This document shows, one piece after another, positions 1 to 9,490 of a DNA stretch of 64,000 bases. How positions within the stretch are numbered: the first letter of the stretch is position 1; every line of letters begins with the position of its first letter. Made by a program: the position numbers and the translations under genes. Below the pieces are notes generated by a model, which was given only the letters and a program-made list of their open reading frames with translations, was not told the DNA's origin and made no database searches. Origin of the DNA: Paenibacillaceae bacterium (lineage in GTDB: Bacteria > Bacillota > Bacilli > Paenibacillales > Paenibacillaceae); contig CAAFUF010000001.1 in NCBI GenBank assembly GCA_900766135.1, positions 62,001 to 126,000 on the forward strand, read 5' to 3'.

Positions 1-2
1 CT

Positions 3-140
3 TGGAATAACCTCGGTATTCGGCGCATTCGAGTCAAGAAATCGGTGAATTTGTATAGGTTTTCATTGCAAACCGCTATGTTCAGGGCAAAGAACGACAA
101 GTATGCTCGAGGTAAGGAGCAAAAATACCAGAAGGAATGA
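3..140 (+). CDS. Possible 3' end of an upstream gene (partial)
   Basis: One frame is open from the left edge (46 codons, first residues WNNLGIRRIRVKK) and ends in a TGA that overlaps the ATG at 137 of the next frame as ATGA. YesN-type regulators usually follow a YesM-type sensor kinase, often with overlapping ends, so this could be the tail of that kinase. The residues do not resemble the usual kinase C-terminus and codon use is not telling. It may be chance. Confidence 0.3.
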   Translation, partial: WNNLGIRRIRVKKSVNLYRFSLQTAMFRAKNDKYARGKEQKYQKE

Positions 141-145
141 CGGCC

Positions 146-1720
146 ATGAATATCAACGTATTGCTTGTCGACGACGAGGCGGTCGATCTCGAATGGCTGC
201 GGCGCAGAGTGCTGGGCAGCGGGTTGAACCTGCAGGTAGCGGCGACGGCTAATAACGGCTTTAATGCGCTCAAAGCGATGGAGCAGGAGCGGATCGACCT
301 GATTCTCTCCGATATCCGCATGCCGATCATGTCGGGAATCGAATTCGCCCGCAAAGCCAAAGAGATTCATCCCGGCGTCAAAATCGTGTTCATCAGCGGG
401 CACGAAGACTTTGAATACGCCAAAGAGGCAATCAAAATCAGCGCCTCGGGTTATTTGCTGAAGCCCGTGGAAGATCAGGAGCTTTACAAAATGCTGGGCG
501 AGCTGTGCGCCTCGATCGAACGGGAACGGGATCAAGACCGCACGTTTACGGAGGCGCTTACGCTCGTGAACGAGGAATTGCTGCTGCGCTGGCTGAACGA
601 GATTTCCCCGGAGCAAGTGGAAGGGCATATCCGCGGATTTCTGCAGACGCTCTTCAAAACGGGAACGGCGGCAGCCCTCGTCGAAATCGACGACCTGGAG
701 TGGAAGACCGGCGATATGCCGGAGGAGGAACGGCGCAAGCAAATTCAGAAGGTCATGGCGTTCATCCGGCATTTTGCCATGGAAATGAAACTGGGCACGT
801 TTATCGTCAGCCAACCGACGCGGTTTATCCTGCTGGCATCGGTACCGGAAACGGCATTCCTGGAGCTTCTGGAGGAACTGATCCGGGCGGTACGGGGAAT
901 ATCCCCGTTCTCCGTGACGGTTGGGGTCGGAGGCTGCGCGCTGGATGAAGAGGGACTGCGGGCGTCCTACCGTCAAGCTCAGGCCGCGCTCAGCGCCAAG
1001 TGGCTGGTCGGCAAGGACCGGCTGATCCGCGAAAGCCGGGAGCACCCGGGCGAAAGCCGGTTTGCCGGTACCCGGATGGACGAGATCCTTGAACGGATGC
1101 TGAAGGCGATACTGCACTACGATCTCGTGATGATCGACGACTGCTTGCTGGAGTTGTTTTACCAAGGTTCCCCGCTGGCCCAGAAGAACGACGTTTACGA
1201 TTTGATCATCCGCATCACCACCCAGCTGCATGCCGATCTGCGCGAAATCAACGAGAATTTGTACGAGCTGTTGAAATGGGATACGCACCAGCCGGTGCTG
1301 CTGTTTCAATTCGAGACGATCCACGATATCACGTCCTGGCTGCGGAAGCGGTTTTTTGAGTTGTCCGAGCTGTTGTACGTCAAGAAGCAAAAGCAAAAAC
1401 GCAAGCTGATCCAGGAAATCATGTCGTATGTCGAATCGAATCTCGAGCAAAAAATGACGCTGAAGGACGTCGCGGCCCACTTTGATTTTACGCCGAACTA
1501 CCTTGGCTACTTGTTCAAGGAAGAAACGGGCCGGCATTTCAGCGATTACCTGAGCGAGCTCAAAACCAAACGCATCTGCGAGCTGTTAACCGACCCGACG
1601 CTGAAAATCTACGAAATCGCCGAACGGATGGGTTACAAGAACATCATCTACTTCAACCGGCAATTCAAGCAGTCGACCGGGATGACGCCCGGGGAATACC
1701 GGAAAGCGAACAAAATTTGA
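146..1720 (+). CDS. YesN-type response regulator with AraC-like HTH
   Basis: A 524-residue two-component response regulator. The N-terminal receiver shows the acidic pair DD at 9-10, the phospho-acceptor Asp56 in LILSDIRMP and the conserved Lys106 in LLKP. A long variable middle region follows, and the last ~100 residues form an AraC-type double HTH (TLKDVAAHFDFTPNYLGYLF, then a second helix pair ending at MTPGEYRK). Such proteins activate sugar-uptake genes after signalling from a YesM-type membrane kinase. The start at 146 has GAAGGA nine bases upstream; ATG 137 in the same frame would overlap an upstream stop and cannot be excluded. The likely target is the importer that begins 254 bases downstream. 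Confidence 0.9.
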   Translation: MNINVLLVDDEAVDLEWLRRRVLGSGLNLQVAATANNGFNALKAMEQERIDLILSDIRMPIMSGIEFARKAKEIHPGVKIVFISGHEDFEYAKEAIKISASGYLLKPVEDQELYKMLGELCASIERERDQDRTFTEALTLVNEELLLRWLNEISPEQVEGHIRGFLQTLFKTGTAAALVEIDDLEWKTGDMPEEERRKQIQKVMAFIRHFAMEMKLGTFIVSQPTRFILLASVPETAFLELLEELIRAVRGISPFSVTVGVGGCALDEEGLRASYRQAQAALSAKWLVGKDRLIRESREHPGESRFAGTRMDEILERMLKAILHYDLVMIDDCLLELFYQGSPLAQKNDVYDLIIRITTQLHADLREINENLYELLKWDTHQPVLLFQFETIHDITSWLRKRFFELSELLYVKKQKQKRKLIQEIMSYVESNLEQKMTLKDVAAHFDFTPNYLGYLFKEETGRHFSDYLSELKTKRICELLTDPTLKIYEIAERMGYKNIIYFNRQFKQSTGMTPGEYRKANKI

Positions 1721-1907
1721 CGGTCGGTTCATTACAGTTCGCGTCATCGCAACATCTCCGCCGGGCCTATCCATATCTAAATCTAAATCGCGTGAAGGAC
1801 ACATCCCGACCTCGTCTCGCCGGTATCTTTGCGGAAGGCGGGGTCCTTTCTATTTCGGCGTTTTTCGTCATCGTGGAATTTGTATTAGTTTTTGTTGTTT
1901 CGCTGAA

Positions 1908-1936
1908 TTTCGCAAGAAAGCGCTCTCCCCTATACT
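1908..1936 (+). promoter_or_regulatory. Probable promoter with cre-like box upstream of importer 1
   Basis: A TATACT -10 (1931-1936) lies 38 bases before the importer start, but the -35 position (1908-1913, TTTCGC) is weak, as expected for an activator-dependent promoter. AGAAAGCGCTCTCC (1915-1928) matches the CcpA cre consensus except at both end bases. The rest of 1721-1973 shows no gene. Inference from sequence only. Confidence 0.4.
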
Positions 1937-1973
1937 GAGGAATATAGAGACAACCAAGAGGGGAGTTCGAAAC

Positions 1974-2894
1974 ATGAAGCGAAGCGGATTTTGGAACGAC
2001 GTGAAGAAGTATAAAGTTCTGCTGCTCATGCTGACGCCGGCCGTCCTGTTCTTCCTGCTGTTCGCCTACGTGCCGATGGCGGGGATCGTCCTGGCTTTCA
2101 AACAATACAACTACACGGGCGGGGTGTTCGGGAGCCCCTGGAACGGGCTGGATAACTTCCGGTTTTTCTTCGACTCCGGGGACGCCTGGCGGGTCACCCG
2201 CAATACGGCTTTGTATAACATCGCGTTTATCGTGGTGAACAACGTGGTTCAAATTTTTGCGGCGATCCTGCTGTTCGAGGTGGCCGGCAAATGGTTACGC
2301 AAAATCACGCAAACGGTGATGTTCCTGCCGTACTTCATTTCGTGGGTTGTCGTCGGCGCGATCGCCTATAACCTGTTCAATTATGATTACGGTACGATCA
2401 ACGTGCTCTTGAACGCGATCGGGCTGGAATCGCTCGATATCTACAACACGGCCGCCTATTGGCCGGTGATCCTCATCGTGGTGTCGGCCTGGAAAACGCT
2501 CGGCTACGGGACGATCATGTACCTGGCCGCCATCACGAGCATCGATACGGAGATGTATGAAGCGGCCGAGATCGACGGCGCTAACGTCTTTCAACGGATT
2601 CGCAAAATCACGATTCCGAACCTTTATCCGACGGTCATCATTCTGGTGCTGTTGGCGATCGGGAATATTTTCCGCGGGGATTTCGGAATGTTCTATAACA
2701 TGGTTGGCAACAACGGTTTATTGTTCTCCTCGACCGATGTCATCGACACCTTCGTGTTCCGGATGCTCACGACCTCGAACGAGATCGGGATGTCCGCCGC
2801 GGCGGGATTCTACCAGTCCATTCTGGGATTCGCGACCATTATGCTGGCGAACTATGCCGTACGCAAATACGACAAGGACCGCGCTTTGTTCTAA
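1974..2894 (+). CDS. Carbohydrate ABC transporter permease, LplB type
   Basis: A 306-residue inner-membrane permease with about six hydrophobic segments. The ATPase-docking EAA loop is seen as EAAEIDGA at 196-203 followed by IPNLYP. The N-terminus (KYKVLLLMLTPAVLFFLLF, then YVPMAGIVLAFKQYN) is typical of LplB/YtcO-like permeases that partner with large lipoprotein binding proteins for oligosaccharides. GGGGAG lies 8 bases before the ATG. It is the first gene of a three-gene importer (permease, permease, binding protein). No ATPase gene is present, as usual for this family, which shares MsmX-type ATPases encoded elsewhere. Confidence 0.92.
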   Translation: MKRSGFWNDVKKYKVLLLMLTPAVLFFLLFAYVPMAGIVLAFKQYNYTGGVFGSPWNGLDNFRFFFDSGDAWRVTRNTALYNIAFIVVNNVVQIFAAILLFEVAGKWLRKITQTVMFLPYFISWVVVGAIAYNLFNYDYGTINVLLNAIGLESLDIYNTAAYWPVILIVVSAWKTLGYGTIMYLAAITSIDTEMYEAAEIDGANVFQRIRKITIPNLYPTVIILVLLAIGNIFRGDFGMFYNMVGNNGLLFSSTDVIDTFVFRMLTTSNEIGMSAAAGFYQSILGFATIMLANYAVRKYDKDRALF

Positions 2895-2954
2895 GCGATG
2901 TGCAACGGCAACCGGATAAATCAACACGATTGAAACGAGTGGAGGTTAACGCTT

Positions 2955-3890
2955 ATGAGTACGATGGCACCAAATTTGAAGCCGGCCGCTAAGCCGGAGG
3001 CCCAAAAACGCAAATCGGTCGACCGTCTGCTGCTGCAGATGATTGGAACCATTGCTTTGACATTGCTGGCGGTCTTTTGTCTCTTTCCTTTCATCTTGGT
3101 GATTTCCTCCTCCTTTACGGAGGAGAGCAAAATCATCGAGGACGGGTTCCAGCTCATCCCGACCGCTTTCTCGCTGGAAGCCTACAGCATCCTGTTCAAA
3201 TATCCGCAGGAAATGCTGAAGGCGTATGGCGTGACGATTTCCGTCACCCTGCTGGGTACGCTGTTCGGGTTGTTCCTGACCTCGATGACGGCTTACGTGC
3301 TGGCGCGCAAGGACTTCAAATGGCGCAGCCACTTCTCGTTCTTTTTCTTCTTCACCACGCTGTTCAGCGGCGGGCTTGTGCCTTGGTACCTGCTGATCGT
3401 GAACTATCTCGATCTGAAGGATACGCTGATCGTGCTGATTCTGCCGATGCTGATGAACGTCTTCTACATCATCGTAATGAAATCGTTTATGAGCAGCATT
3501 CCGGAGGCGATCATCGAGTCGGCCAAAATCGACGGAGCGGGCGATTTCCAGATTTTCCTGCGGTTTGTGATCCCGCTGTCGAAGCCGGCTCTGGCCACTA
3601 TCGGCCTGTTTATCGCCCTGGGCTACTGGAACGACTGGTATAACGCGCTCTTGTTCATCTCCAATTCCGACCTGATGCCGCTGCAGTATTACCTGTACCG
3701 CCTGCTCGGCAACATGGATGGCATGCGGAAGGCGATGATGGCGGCGGGAGCCGTCGCCTCCTCGGATATCCCGACGGAGAGCCTGAAGATGGCCATGACG
3801 ATCGTGGCCACCGGCCCGATCATGATCGCGTATCCGTTCATCCAACGTTACTTTGTGCAAGGCTTAACGATTGGCGCTGTGAAAGGATGA
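2955..3890 (+). CDS. Carbohydrate ABC transporter permease, YtcP/LplC type
   Basis: A 311-residue permease, partner of the LplB-type gene 60 bases upstream. After a basic N-terminus, hydrophobic segments begin near residue 30. The EAA-loop equivalent is ESAKIDGA at 188-195, followed by VIPLSKP. The C-terminus PFIQRYFVQGLTIGAVKG is the family hallmark. GTGGAGG precedes the ATG. With its neighbours it should import an oligosaccharide, which the nearby GH42 enzyme suggests is galactose-containing; that is inference from position. Confidence 0.92.
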   Translation: MSTMAPNLKPAAKPEAQKRKSVDRLLLQMIGTIALTLLAVFCLFPFILVISSSFTEESKIIEDGFQLIPTAFSLEAYSILFKYPQEMLKAYGVTISVTLLGTLFGLFLTSMTAYVLARKDFKWRSHFSFFFFFTTLFSGGLVPWYLLIVNYLDLKDTLIVLILPMLMNVFYIIVMKSFMSSIPEAIIESAKIDGAGDFQIFLRFVIPLSKPALATIGLFIALGYWNDWYNALLFISNSDLMPLQYYLYRLLGNMDGMRKAMMAAGAVASSDIPTESLKMAMTIVATGPIMIAYPFIQRYFVQGLTIGAVKG

Positions 3891-3965
3891 CCTCGGGGCA
3901 ACCCGGTTATCAGATAGAGGCAACTCAAACTTTTTCCTATCATAATTTTAGGGGGAACATCGGTC

Positions 3966-5558
3966 ATGAAACTGAAAAAGAAAGCAACGTTTCTTGTGGC
4001 TATGGTACTGGCGTTGACGACCTTGCTGTCCGCTTGCGGCGGCGGCGGGAACAACAAGGCGGGTCACGGCAACACCCCGGACGCGGCGGCTCCGAACAAC
4101 GCGGCTACCAATTCCGCGACAAGCGAAGTCGCAGTGGATACGTCCGAGGAAGTAACACTCAAGATGTTGATGCTCGGCAGCAAGCCGACGGATTATGACG
4201 AGGTATACGGCGAGCTTAACAAGCTGCTGAAAGAGAAAATCAATGCGACCGTCGAAACTGAGTTTCTCGATTGGGCCGACTGGACCCAGAAATATCCGTT
4301 GAAATTCGCAGCCAATGAGGATTTTGACATCGCTTACACGGCGAACTGGGCTTTCTATAACGATCAAGTGCTGAAAGGCGGCTTCCTGGAACTGACCGAC
4401 GAAATGCTGCAGAAATACGCTCCGATGACTTGGGAAGCCATGCCGCAAGCCTCCTGGGATCAATCCAAGGTGAACGGCAAGCAGTACATGGTGCCGAACA
4501 ACAACCAGGAAGTGACCGACAAGGTCGTCTTGGTTCGCGAAGACCTGCGCAAGAAGTACAATCTCGAACCGGTCAATAGCCCGGAAACCTACGCCGCTTA
4601 TTTGAAAGCGATCGGCGCGAACGAAAAGGGCATCAACCCGTTTGGAGCCAAACCGGCCGACGGCTGGAAATGGCATGAGCTGGATCAAATTTTGCTGGAG
4701 CAGCAAAATGAATGGAACCTGGTCGACTACAACTTCCCGCTTGCCTATAAACTGGACGATACGGCGGGGAAAGTGTTTAACGTCTATGATACACCGGAGT
4801 TTACCGAATTGCTGAAGTACTACAAAGACTTGGCCGACAACAACGGCTGGTCCAAAAACATCGTGAGCAACAAAAACGACGTTTTCCAAGACATCAAAGC
4901 CGGGAAAACTTCGTCTTACTCGCATAACCTGGGTACGGTTTCCAGTAACATCGGCGAAATCCGCCGCGACAAGCCGGAAATGGAAGTAACCGTAGCAGAC
5001 TTGACGCCGGACAAGAAAAAAATCGGGGCGATCTCCACGCAAAACGGGATGGCGATCCATTCGACTTCCAAAAACGCGGAACGTTCGCTGATGCTGATCG
5101 ACTTGCTGCAAAACGATAAGGAAATCCATGACCTGACGATGTACGGCATCACCGGTAAGCACTACGAGCCGATTGGCGACGACAAGTACAGCCCGGGACC
5201 TAGCTTCAACAACTACAACCTGTCGGTATATTCCGTTTGGGGTTGGAACTCGCTGCTGAACCGCACCGATTCTTCCTATCCGGAAGAAGGGAATCAAATG
5301 TTGGCGGACTGGCAGTCCAAAGTGTACCACTTCCCGATGGAAACCTTCGTCTTCGACGATACCAAAGTGAAAAACGAAGTCGCGAACGTGGGTAATGTGA
5401 TGCTGCGTTACGCGATCCCGTTGGAATACGGTCTGATCAAGGACCTGGCGAAAGGCCAAGCCGATCTGAACAAACAGCTGAAAGCGGCCGGTCTGGACAA
5501 AATTCAACAAGAGCTGCAAAGCCAAATCGACGTTTTCCTTGCCGCTCAAACCAAATAA
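3966..5558 (+). CDS. Extracellular solute-binding lipoprotein (LplA/YtcQ type)
   Basis: A 530-residue secreted lipoprotein. The signal peptide ends in lipobox LSAC with Cys24 as the lipidation site, followed by a Gly/Asn-rich tether to about residue 55. The body has the large family-1 binding-protein pattern (KLLKEKINATVETEFLDWADW near 95, then GFLELTDEMLQKYAP). It captures sugar for the two permeases just upstream. The gene sits 75 bases after the permease and ends 14 bases before a strong terminator, closing the operon. Confidence 0.9.
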   Translation: MKLKKKATFLVAMVLALTTLLSACGGGGNNKAGHGNTPDAAAPNNAATNSATSEVAVDTSEEVTLKMLMLGSKPTDYDEVYGELNKLLKEKINATVETEFLDWADWTQKYPLKFAANEDFDIAYTANWAFYNDQVLKGGFLELTDEMLQKYAPMTWEAMPQASWDQSKVNGKQYMVPNNNQEVTDKVVLVREDLRKKYNLEPVNSPETYAAYLKAIGANEKGINPFGAKPADGWKWHELDQILLEQQNEWNLVDYNFPLAYKLDDTAGKVFNVYDTPEFTELLKYYKDLADNNGWSKNIVSNKNDVFQDIKAGKTSSYSHNLGTVSSNIGEIRRDKPEMEVTVADLTPDKKKIGAISTQNGMAIHSTSKNAERSLMLIDLLQNDKEIHDLTMYGITGKHYEPIGDDKYSPGPSFNNYNLSVYSVWGWNSLLNRTDSSYPEEGNQMLADWQSKVYHFPMETFVFDDTKVKNEVANVGNVMLRYAIPLEYGLIKDLAKGQADLNKQLKAAGLDKIQQELQSQIDVFLAAQTK

Positions 5559-5572
5559 GCAGGCCTGGGTGG

Positions 5573-5600
5573 AAGGAGGGGACGCCCGTCCCCTCCTTTT
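5573..5600 (+). terminator. Rho-independent terminator after importer 1
   Basis: AAGGAGGGGACG pairs with CGTCCCCTCCTT across a minimal loop, followed by T residues. It closes the importer operon. Confidence 0.8.
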
Positions 5601-5649
5601 CGTTCACGGTTACGTTGAAGGGGATCCCGAACGTTTCGGAGAGACGAAC

Positions 5650-5830
5650 TGTAAAAGTACATTAGATTTCCGGTGAAATCCCCTTTTTAAGCAAGCGAAA
5701 TGCAATCATACATCCGATTGGAGACGTTTGAGGTGAAAAGGGGCCGGTATCCTGAAAATAAGATGCACTTTTGCATTTGGAAGGCTGTTATTGGGGCGTT
5801 TTGGTGGAAATCGACTGCATTTTTGCATTT
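5650..5830. repeat. ~180-bp four-copy palindromic element R1 (TGYA-N4-TRCA)
   Basis: Four small hairpin motifs of form TGYA-N4-TRCA start at 5650, 5701, 5764 and 5817 (spacing about 51, 63, 53). The first and fourth, and the second and third, are placed symmetrically about position 5739. The motif is the same as in the element at 52021-52197. It fills the gap between the importer terminator and the GH42 gene. An ATG inside it opens the GH42 frame but has no suitable ribosome site. Confidence 0.55.
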
Positions 5831-5913
5831 CACGGAATAGGAGACGTGGTTTGAGGAACATGGAACTACACCTAACCTCGATACAGACTAGAAGGAACGG
5901 AGAGGATTTATTC

Positions 5914-7992
5914 ATGAGTAGAAGCACAAAACCGATGAAATTTCCGCCGATCAGCGGCAAATTGCCGGTCTTCATGCACGGTGCCGACTATAACCCCGAC
6001 CAATGGCTGCACGATCCGCAGGTGCTGGCCGAAGATATCCGGCTGATGAAGCTGGCCCATTGCAACGTGATGGCGATCGGCATTTTCTCCTGGGCTTCGC
6101 TGGAGCCGGAGGAGGGCGTTTACCGGTTCGACTGGCTGGACCGCGTGCTCGATACCTTCGCCGAGAACGGCATTTACGCCTGGTTAGCCACGCCTAGCGG
6201 TGCTCGTCCGGCCTGGATGTCGGAGAAATATCCGGAGGTGCTGCGCGTCGAGAAGAACCGCGTTCGCAACCTCCACGGCATGCGTCATAACCACTGCTTT
6301 ACGTCCCCTGTTTACCGGGAAAAAGTGACGCAGATGAATACCCAACTGGCGGAACGCTACGCCAGTCACCCGGCGGTGGTCGGCTGGCACGTGTCCAACG
6401 AATACGGCGGGGAATGCCACTGCGACTATTGCCAGGATGCTTTCCGCACCTGGCTTAAGAAGAAATACGGTTCGCTGGACGCCTTGAACCGCGCCTGGTG
6501 GACGAAGTTCTGGAGCCATACGTATACGTCCTGGTCGCAAGTGGAGTCCCCGGCCCCGCACGGCGAAATGATGGTGCACGGGCAAAACCTTGACTGGCGC
6601 CGGTTCGTATCCGACCAAACGATCGACTTTTACCAGCATGAAATAAAACCGCTGAAGCGGATCAGCCCCGACCTGCCTTGCACGGTGAATATGATGGACC
6701 TGTTCTACGGGCTGGATTACCGCGAGTTTGCGAAAGTCGTGGACGTCATTTCCTGGGACGCCTACCCGATGTGGCATGAGGCCGATTCTGACGCCGGCGT
6801 GGGTTCCTGGTTTGCATTTAACCATGACTTGTTCCGATCCTTGAAGCACAAGCCGTTTATGCTGATGGAGAGCACGCCGTCCCTGACCAACTGGCAGCCG
6901 GTCAGCAAGCTGAAGCGCCCGGGGATGCACAAGCTCTCCTCGCTGCAAGCGGTGGCCCACGGTTCCGACACGGTGCAATATTTCCAATGGCGGAAAAGCC
7001 GCGGCTCCAGCGAGAAATTCCACGGCGCGGTCATCGACCATGTCGGGCATGAGCATACGCGCGTGTTTGAGGACGTCGCATCGCTGGGCCAAACGCTTGC
7101 CGGACTAACGGAGGTGCTGGGTACCACCGTTCCGGCGGAAGCGGCCATCCTGTTCGATTGGGATAACCGCTGGGCGGTCAACGATGCACAGGGGCCGCGC
7201 AACAAAGGCATCCATTATGAGGAGACCGTCATGCAGCAGTATCGCGCCTTGTGGGAGTTGGGCGTGCCAAACGACATCATCGGCTCGTTTGACGATTTCA
7301 GCAGCTACAAGCTGCTCGTTGTACCTATGGCTTACTTGTTGCGGGAAGAAACCGGAGCCAAGATGGAGCAGTTCGTGAAGGACGGCGGCACCCTGTTCGT
7401 GACGTATTGGTCGGGCATCGTCGATGAGAACGACCTGTGCCATCTGACCGGCTTCCCGGGACCGCTGCGCAAGACAATGGGCGTGTGGGCGGAGGAAATC
7501 GACGGCCTGCATGATCACGACCGTAACGCGCTGGTGCTGGTAGACGGGAATCCGTTGGGCCTGAACGGGACGTTCGAAATTCATGAGCTGTGCGAGCATA
7601 TCCATGCGGAAGGCTCTAAGGTGTTGGGCGTCTACCGTGACGATTTCTACGCCGGGATGCCGGCCTTGACGGTAAACGAGCTAGGCCAAGGCAAAGCGTA
7701 TTATTTGGCCGCCCGCGTCAGCGATCCGGCCTTCTACGAAGCGCTTTACGGCAGGCTTGTCCAGGATGCCGGCGTTCGCCGGGCGCTGGATGTCGACCTG
7801 CCGGCGGGCGTGACCGCACAGCTGCGGACGGACGGTACGCACGAGTACGTCTTCGTGCAGAACTTCTCCGGCCGCGCCGCCCGCGTCGAGCTGGATGGAC
7901 GAAGCTATACCGATGCCGAAACCGGCGTGACGGCAGGCGGTGCGATCGAGCTGCCGGTCAATGGAATCGCGATTTTGAAGCGTGAGGTTTAA
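5914..7992 (+). CDS. Beta-galactosidase, glycoside hydrolase family 42
   Basis: A 692-residue cytoplasmic enzyme that removes terminal beta-galactose from imported oligosaccharides. The GH42 fold is shown by FHGADYNPDQW-like MHGADYNPDQW at 21-31, GVYRFDWLD near 68, the acid/base Glu163 in HVSNEYGGE, the Cys cluster CHCDYC (168-173, zinc site in the family) and the nucleophile Glu319 in MLMESTPS. A Rossmann-like trimerisation domain and a small beta domain complete the usual ~690 residues. The start at 5914 has GGAGAGG 8 bases upstream; the longer frame from 5791 runs through repeat R1. No signal peptide. Placed with importer 1, it suggests galactan-derived substrates. Confidence 0.93.
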   Translation: MSRSTKPMKFPPISGKLPVFMHGADYNPDQWLHDPQVLAEDIRLMKLAHCNVMAIGIFSWASLEPEEGVYRFDWLDRVLDTFAENGIYAWLATPSGARPAWMSEKYPEVLRVEKNRVRNLHGMRHNHCFTSPVYREKVTQMNTQLAERYASHPAVVGWHVSNEYGGECHCDYCQDAFRTWLKKKYGSLDALNRAWWTKFWSHTYTSWSQVESPAPHGEMMVHGQNLDWRRFVSDQTIDFYQHEIKPLKRISPDLPCTVNMMDLFYGLDYREFAKVVDVISWDAYPMWHEADSDAGVGSWFAFNHDLFRSLKHKPFMLMESTPSLTNWQPVSKLKRPGMHKLSSLQAVAHGSDTVQYFQWRKSRGSSEKFHGAVIDHVGHEHTRVFEDVASLGQTLAGLTEVLGTTVPAEAAILFDWDNRWAVNDAQGPRNKGIHYEETVMQQYRALWELGVPNDIIGSFDDFSSYKLLVVPMAYLLREETGAKMEQFVKDGGTLFVTYWSGIVDENDLCHLTGFPGPLRKTMGVWAEEIDGLHDHDRNALVLVDGNPLGLNGTFEIHELCEHIHAEGSKVLGVYRDDFYAGMPALTVNELGQGKAYYLAARVSDPAFYEALYGRLVQDAGVRRALDVDLPAGVTAQLRTDGTHEYVFVQNFSGRAARVELDGRSYTDAETGVTAGGAIELPVNGIAILKREV

Positions 7993-8013
7993 GGTGGTTT
8001 AGTAGGTGAAAGA

Positions 8014-8057
8014 AATAAAACCCTGATTTCTGCATGTGAAGAAATCAGGGTTTTATT
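8014..8057. terminator. Bidirectional terminator between GH42 and GntR-type gene
   Basis: AATAAAACCCTGATTTC (8014-8030) pairs perfectly over 17 bases with 8041-8057. T tracts flank both ends, so it serves both converging genes. It overlaps the stop codon of the regulator. Confidence 0.85.
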
Positions 8058-9145
8058 TATTGTTGCTCTTGCATAAGGACCGCTGATATCTTCTTCCTGT
8101 CCTTCAAATAGAGCTTTACGGGTTCAAGATGGTGTTGTGGAGAATCCTGGCCGTTCAGTTGGTTTTTCAACAATTCTACGGTTTTGCGGCTGATCTCCTC
8201 GGTGTTCTGGGCAACATAGGACACACCGGGAAATTCCGGGTTGTCGAAGGTCACAAGCTCGATTTGATCCAGTAAATGCCGATCGCTTAAGTACTCGTAA
8301 ACATTATTGGCCAGCTGGACATTTACGGTGAAAATGGCGGTTATGTGCTCCTTGTCTCTTAAAAAATCAGCAATTTTCCGTTTAGCCTGGTTTTGTTGTA
8401 GGACATGCAAATCAAGCGTGCACCACAAGGTTTTGTCGATCGGGAAGTGGTGCTTAAGAAAAGCCTTTTCATAGCCTGCGGCCCGATCTTCCGTGACCGA
8501 GTTCGTAATTTCCGGCGAAATGTAGGCAATATGCCGGTGTCCTATGGACAATAAATAGTCGATCGCGTCAAAAGTCCCCTGCACGTTATCTGAAGTAACA
8601 CTGGCCATGCGGATATTTTTGAAAAATCTATCCACCAGGACAACTGGAAATTTATCGAATGCCAGTTGAATGATGGTCTCGTTATAGTTCTCCGCTTCGG
8701 TTGGAAAAATGATCAGTCCCTTTACGCCAAAATCCAGCAATTGGCGGATGGCCTCGGTTTCCCGCTCGACAGACTCCCGCGTAATCCGCAGCAAAATTTG
8801 AAATCCTTCCTCGTAGGCATATTTTTCAATATAGTTCAGCAGTTGTTGATCAATTCGAGTTTTCATGCTCGGGAAGATCACACCGATAATCATCGGATGA
8901 GCCGGGGGAAGGCGAACATGGTCCCATTGAAGGGAAACGAAGGTCCCCTTACCCTGAATCCGTTCAACCCACCCCTCCTCAGCAAGGCCAATCAGCGCGT
9001 TTTTAGTCGTAATCTGACTGACACGATAAAGTTTGGAAAGTTCTTTCTCCGATCCGACTCGATCCCCGGGGCGCAATACGCCCAGCCGAATTTGTTCCTT
9101 GATCTTCTCCTGGATTTGTTTATACAATGGTTGCTCTTTGGTCAA
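8057..9145 (-). CDS. GntR-type repressor with LacI-like sugar-binding domain (AraR-like)
   Basis: A 362-residue regulator. Residues 1-70 are a GntR winged helix (PLYKQIQEKIKEQI, then LRPGDRVGSEKELS and ERIQGKGTFVS). From about 78 (IIGVIFPSMKT) to the end it is a periplasmic-binding/LacI-type effector domain, with GHRHIAYISPE near 215. This architecture is that of AraR-like repressors that release DNA on sugar binding. The start is a TTG; no better in-frame start with a ribosome site is visible. The gene is divergent from importer 2 and the GH2 pair, which it probably represses through the palindromes at 9169-9180 and 9307-9338. Confidence 0.85.
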   Translation of the reverse strand: MTKEQPLYKQIQEKIKEQIRLGVLRPGDRVGSEKELSKLYRVSQITTKNALIGLAEEGWVERIQGKGTFVSLQWDHVRLPPAHPMIIGVIFPSMKTRIDQQLLNYIEKYAYEEGFQILLRITRESVERETEAIRQLLDFGVKGLIIFPTEAENYNETIIQLAFDKFPVVLVDRFFKNIRMASVTSDNVQGTFDAIDYLLSIGHRHIAYISPEITNSVTEDRAAGYEKAFLKHHFPIDKTLWCTLDLHVLQQNQAKRKIADFLRDKEHITAIFTVNVQLANNVYEYLSDRHLLDQIELVTFDNPEFPGVSYVAQNTEEISRKTVELLKNQLNGQDSPQHHLEPVKLYLKDRKKISAVLMQEQQ

Positions 9146-9168
9146 TTCTCGCTCACATCCAACTAAAA

Positions 9169-9180
9169 TTAGTATACTAA
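9169..9180. promoter_or_regulatory. Probable operator O1 of the GntR-type repressor
   Basis: TTAGTATACTAA is a perfect 12-bp palindrome 23 bases before the repressor start, where it could autoregulate. The same half-sites recur at 9307-9338. Confidence 0.55.
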
Positions 9181-9306
9181 GTTAATTATATAATTAATGC
9201 AAAGAAGTGTCCACAAAAACTGGAAGTCACATATTTATATTAACTTTCTGAATAGAAATGATGATAAATAAGGAATTTTTTTGATTATAAAAACCTTATA
9301 CTATAT

Positions 9307-9338
9307 TTAGTATATGATAATTTATTTATATATACTAA
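9307..9338. promoter_or_regulatory. Probable operator O2 of the GntR-type repressor
   Basis: The half-sites TTAGTATA (9307-9314) and TATACTAA (9331-9338) of the 9169 palindrome occur here split by 16 AT-rich bases. The whole stretch 9146-9490 is AT-rich, holds no gene and must contain the divergent promoters. Which -10 is used cannot be decided. Confidence 0.45.
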
Positions 9339-9490
9339 TATGTATTCTACAGAGGATTTGAATGATCATACCTCGAACCTTGCATGTTTTTAACTAGGAG
9401 GTGGCACAGTACGTTAAGCAGTACAAACCTAACCTGTGGGTAAGAAATTCAACTATTGAAAGCGCAACAGAAAGGGGTGAGGGGATTTAT

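Noticed and set aside
3948..5549. Long open frame on the minus strand inside the importer 1 binding-protein gene (533 codons)
   Set aside because: It mirrors the codon pattern of the real gene, has no ribosome site or recognisable domain, and lies antisense to an unmistakable lipoprotein gene.
5791..5913. Upstream extension of the GH42 frame by 41 codons
   Set aside because: It begins inside palindromic element R1 without a ribosome site, whereas ATG 5914 has GGAGAGG at good spacing and matches the family start.
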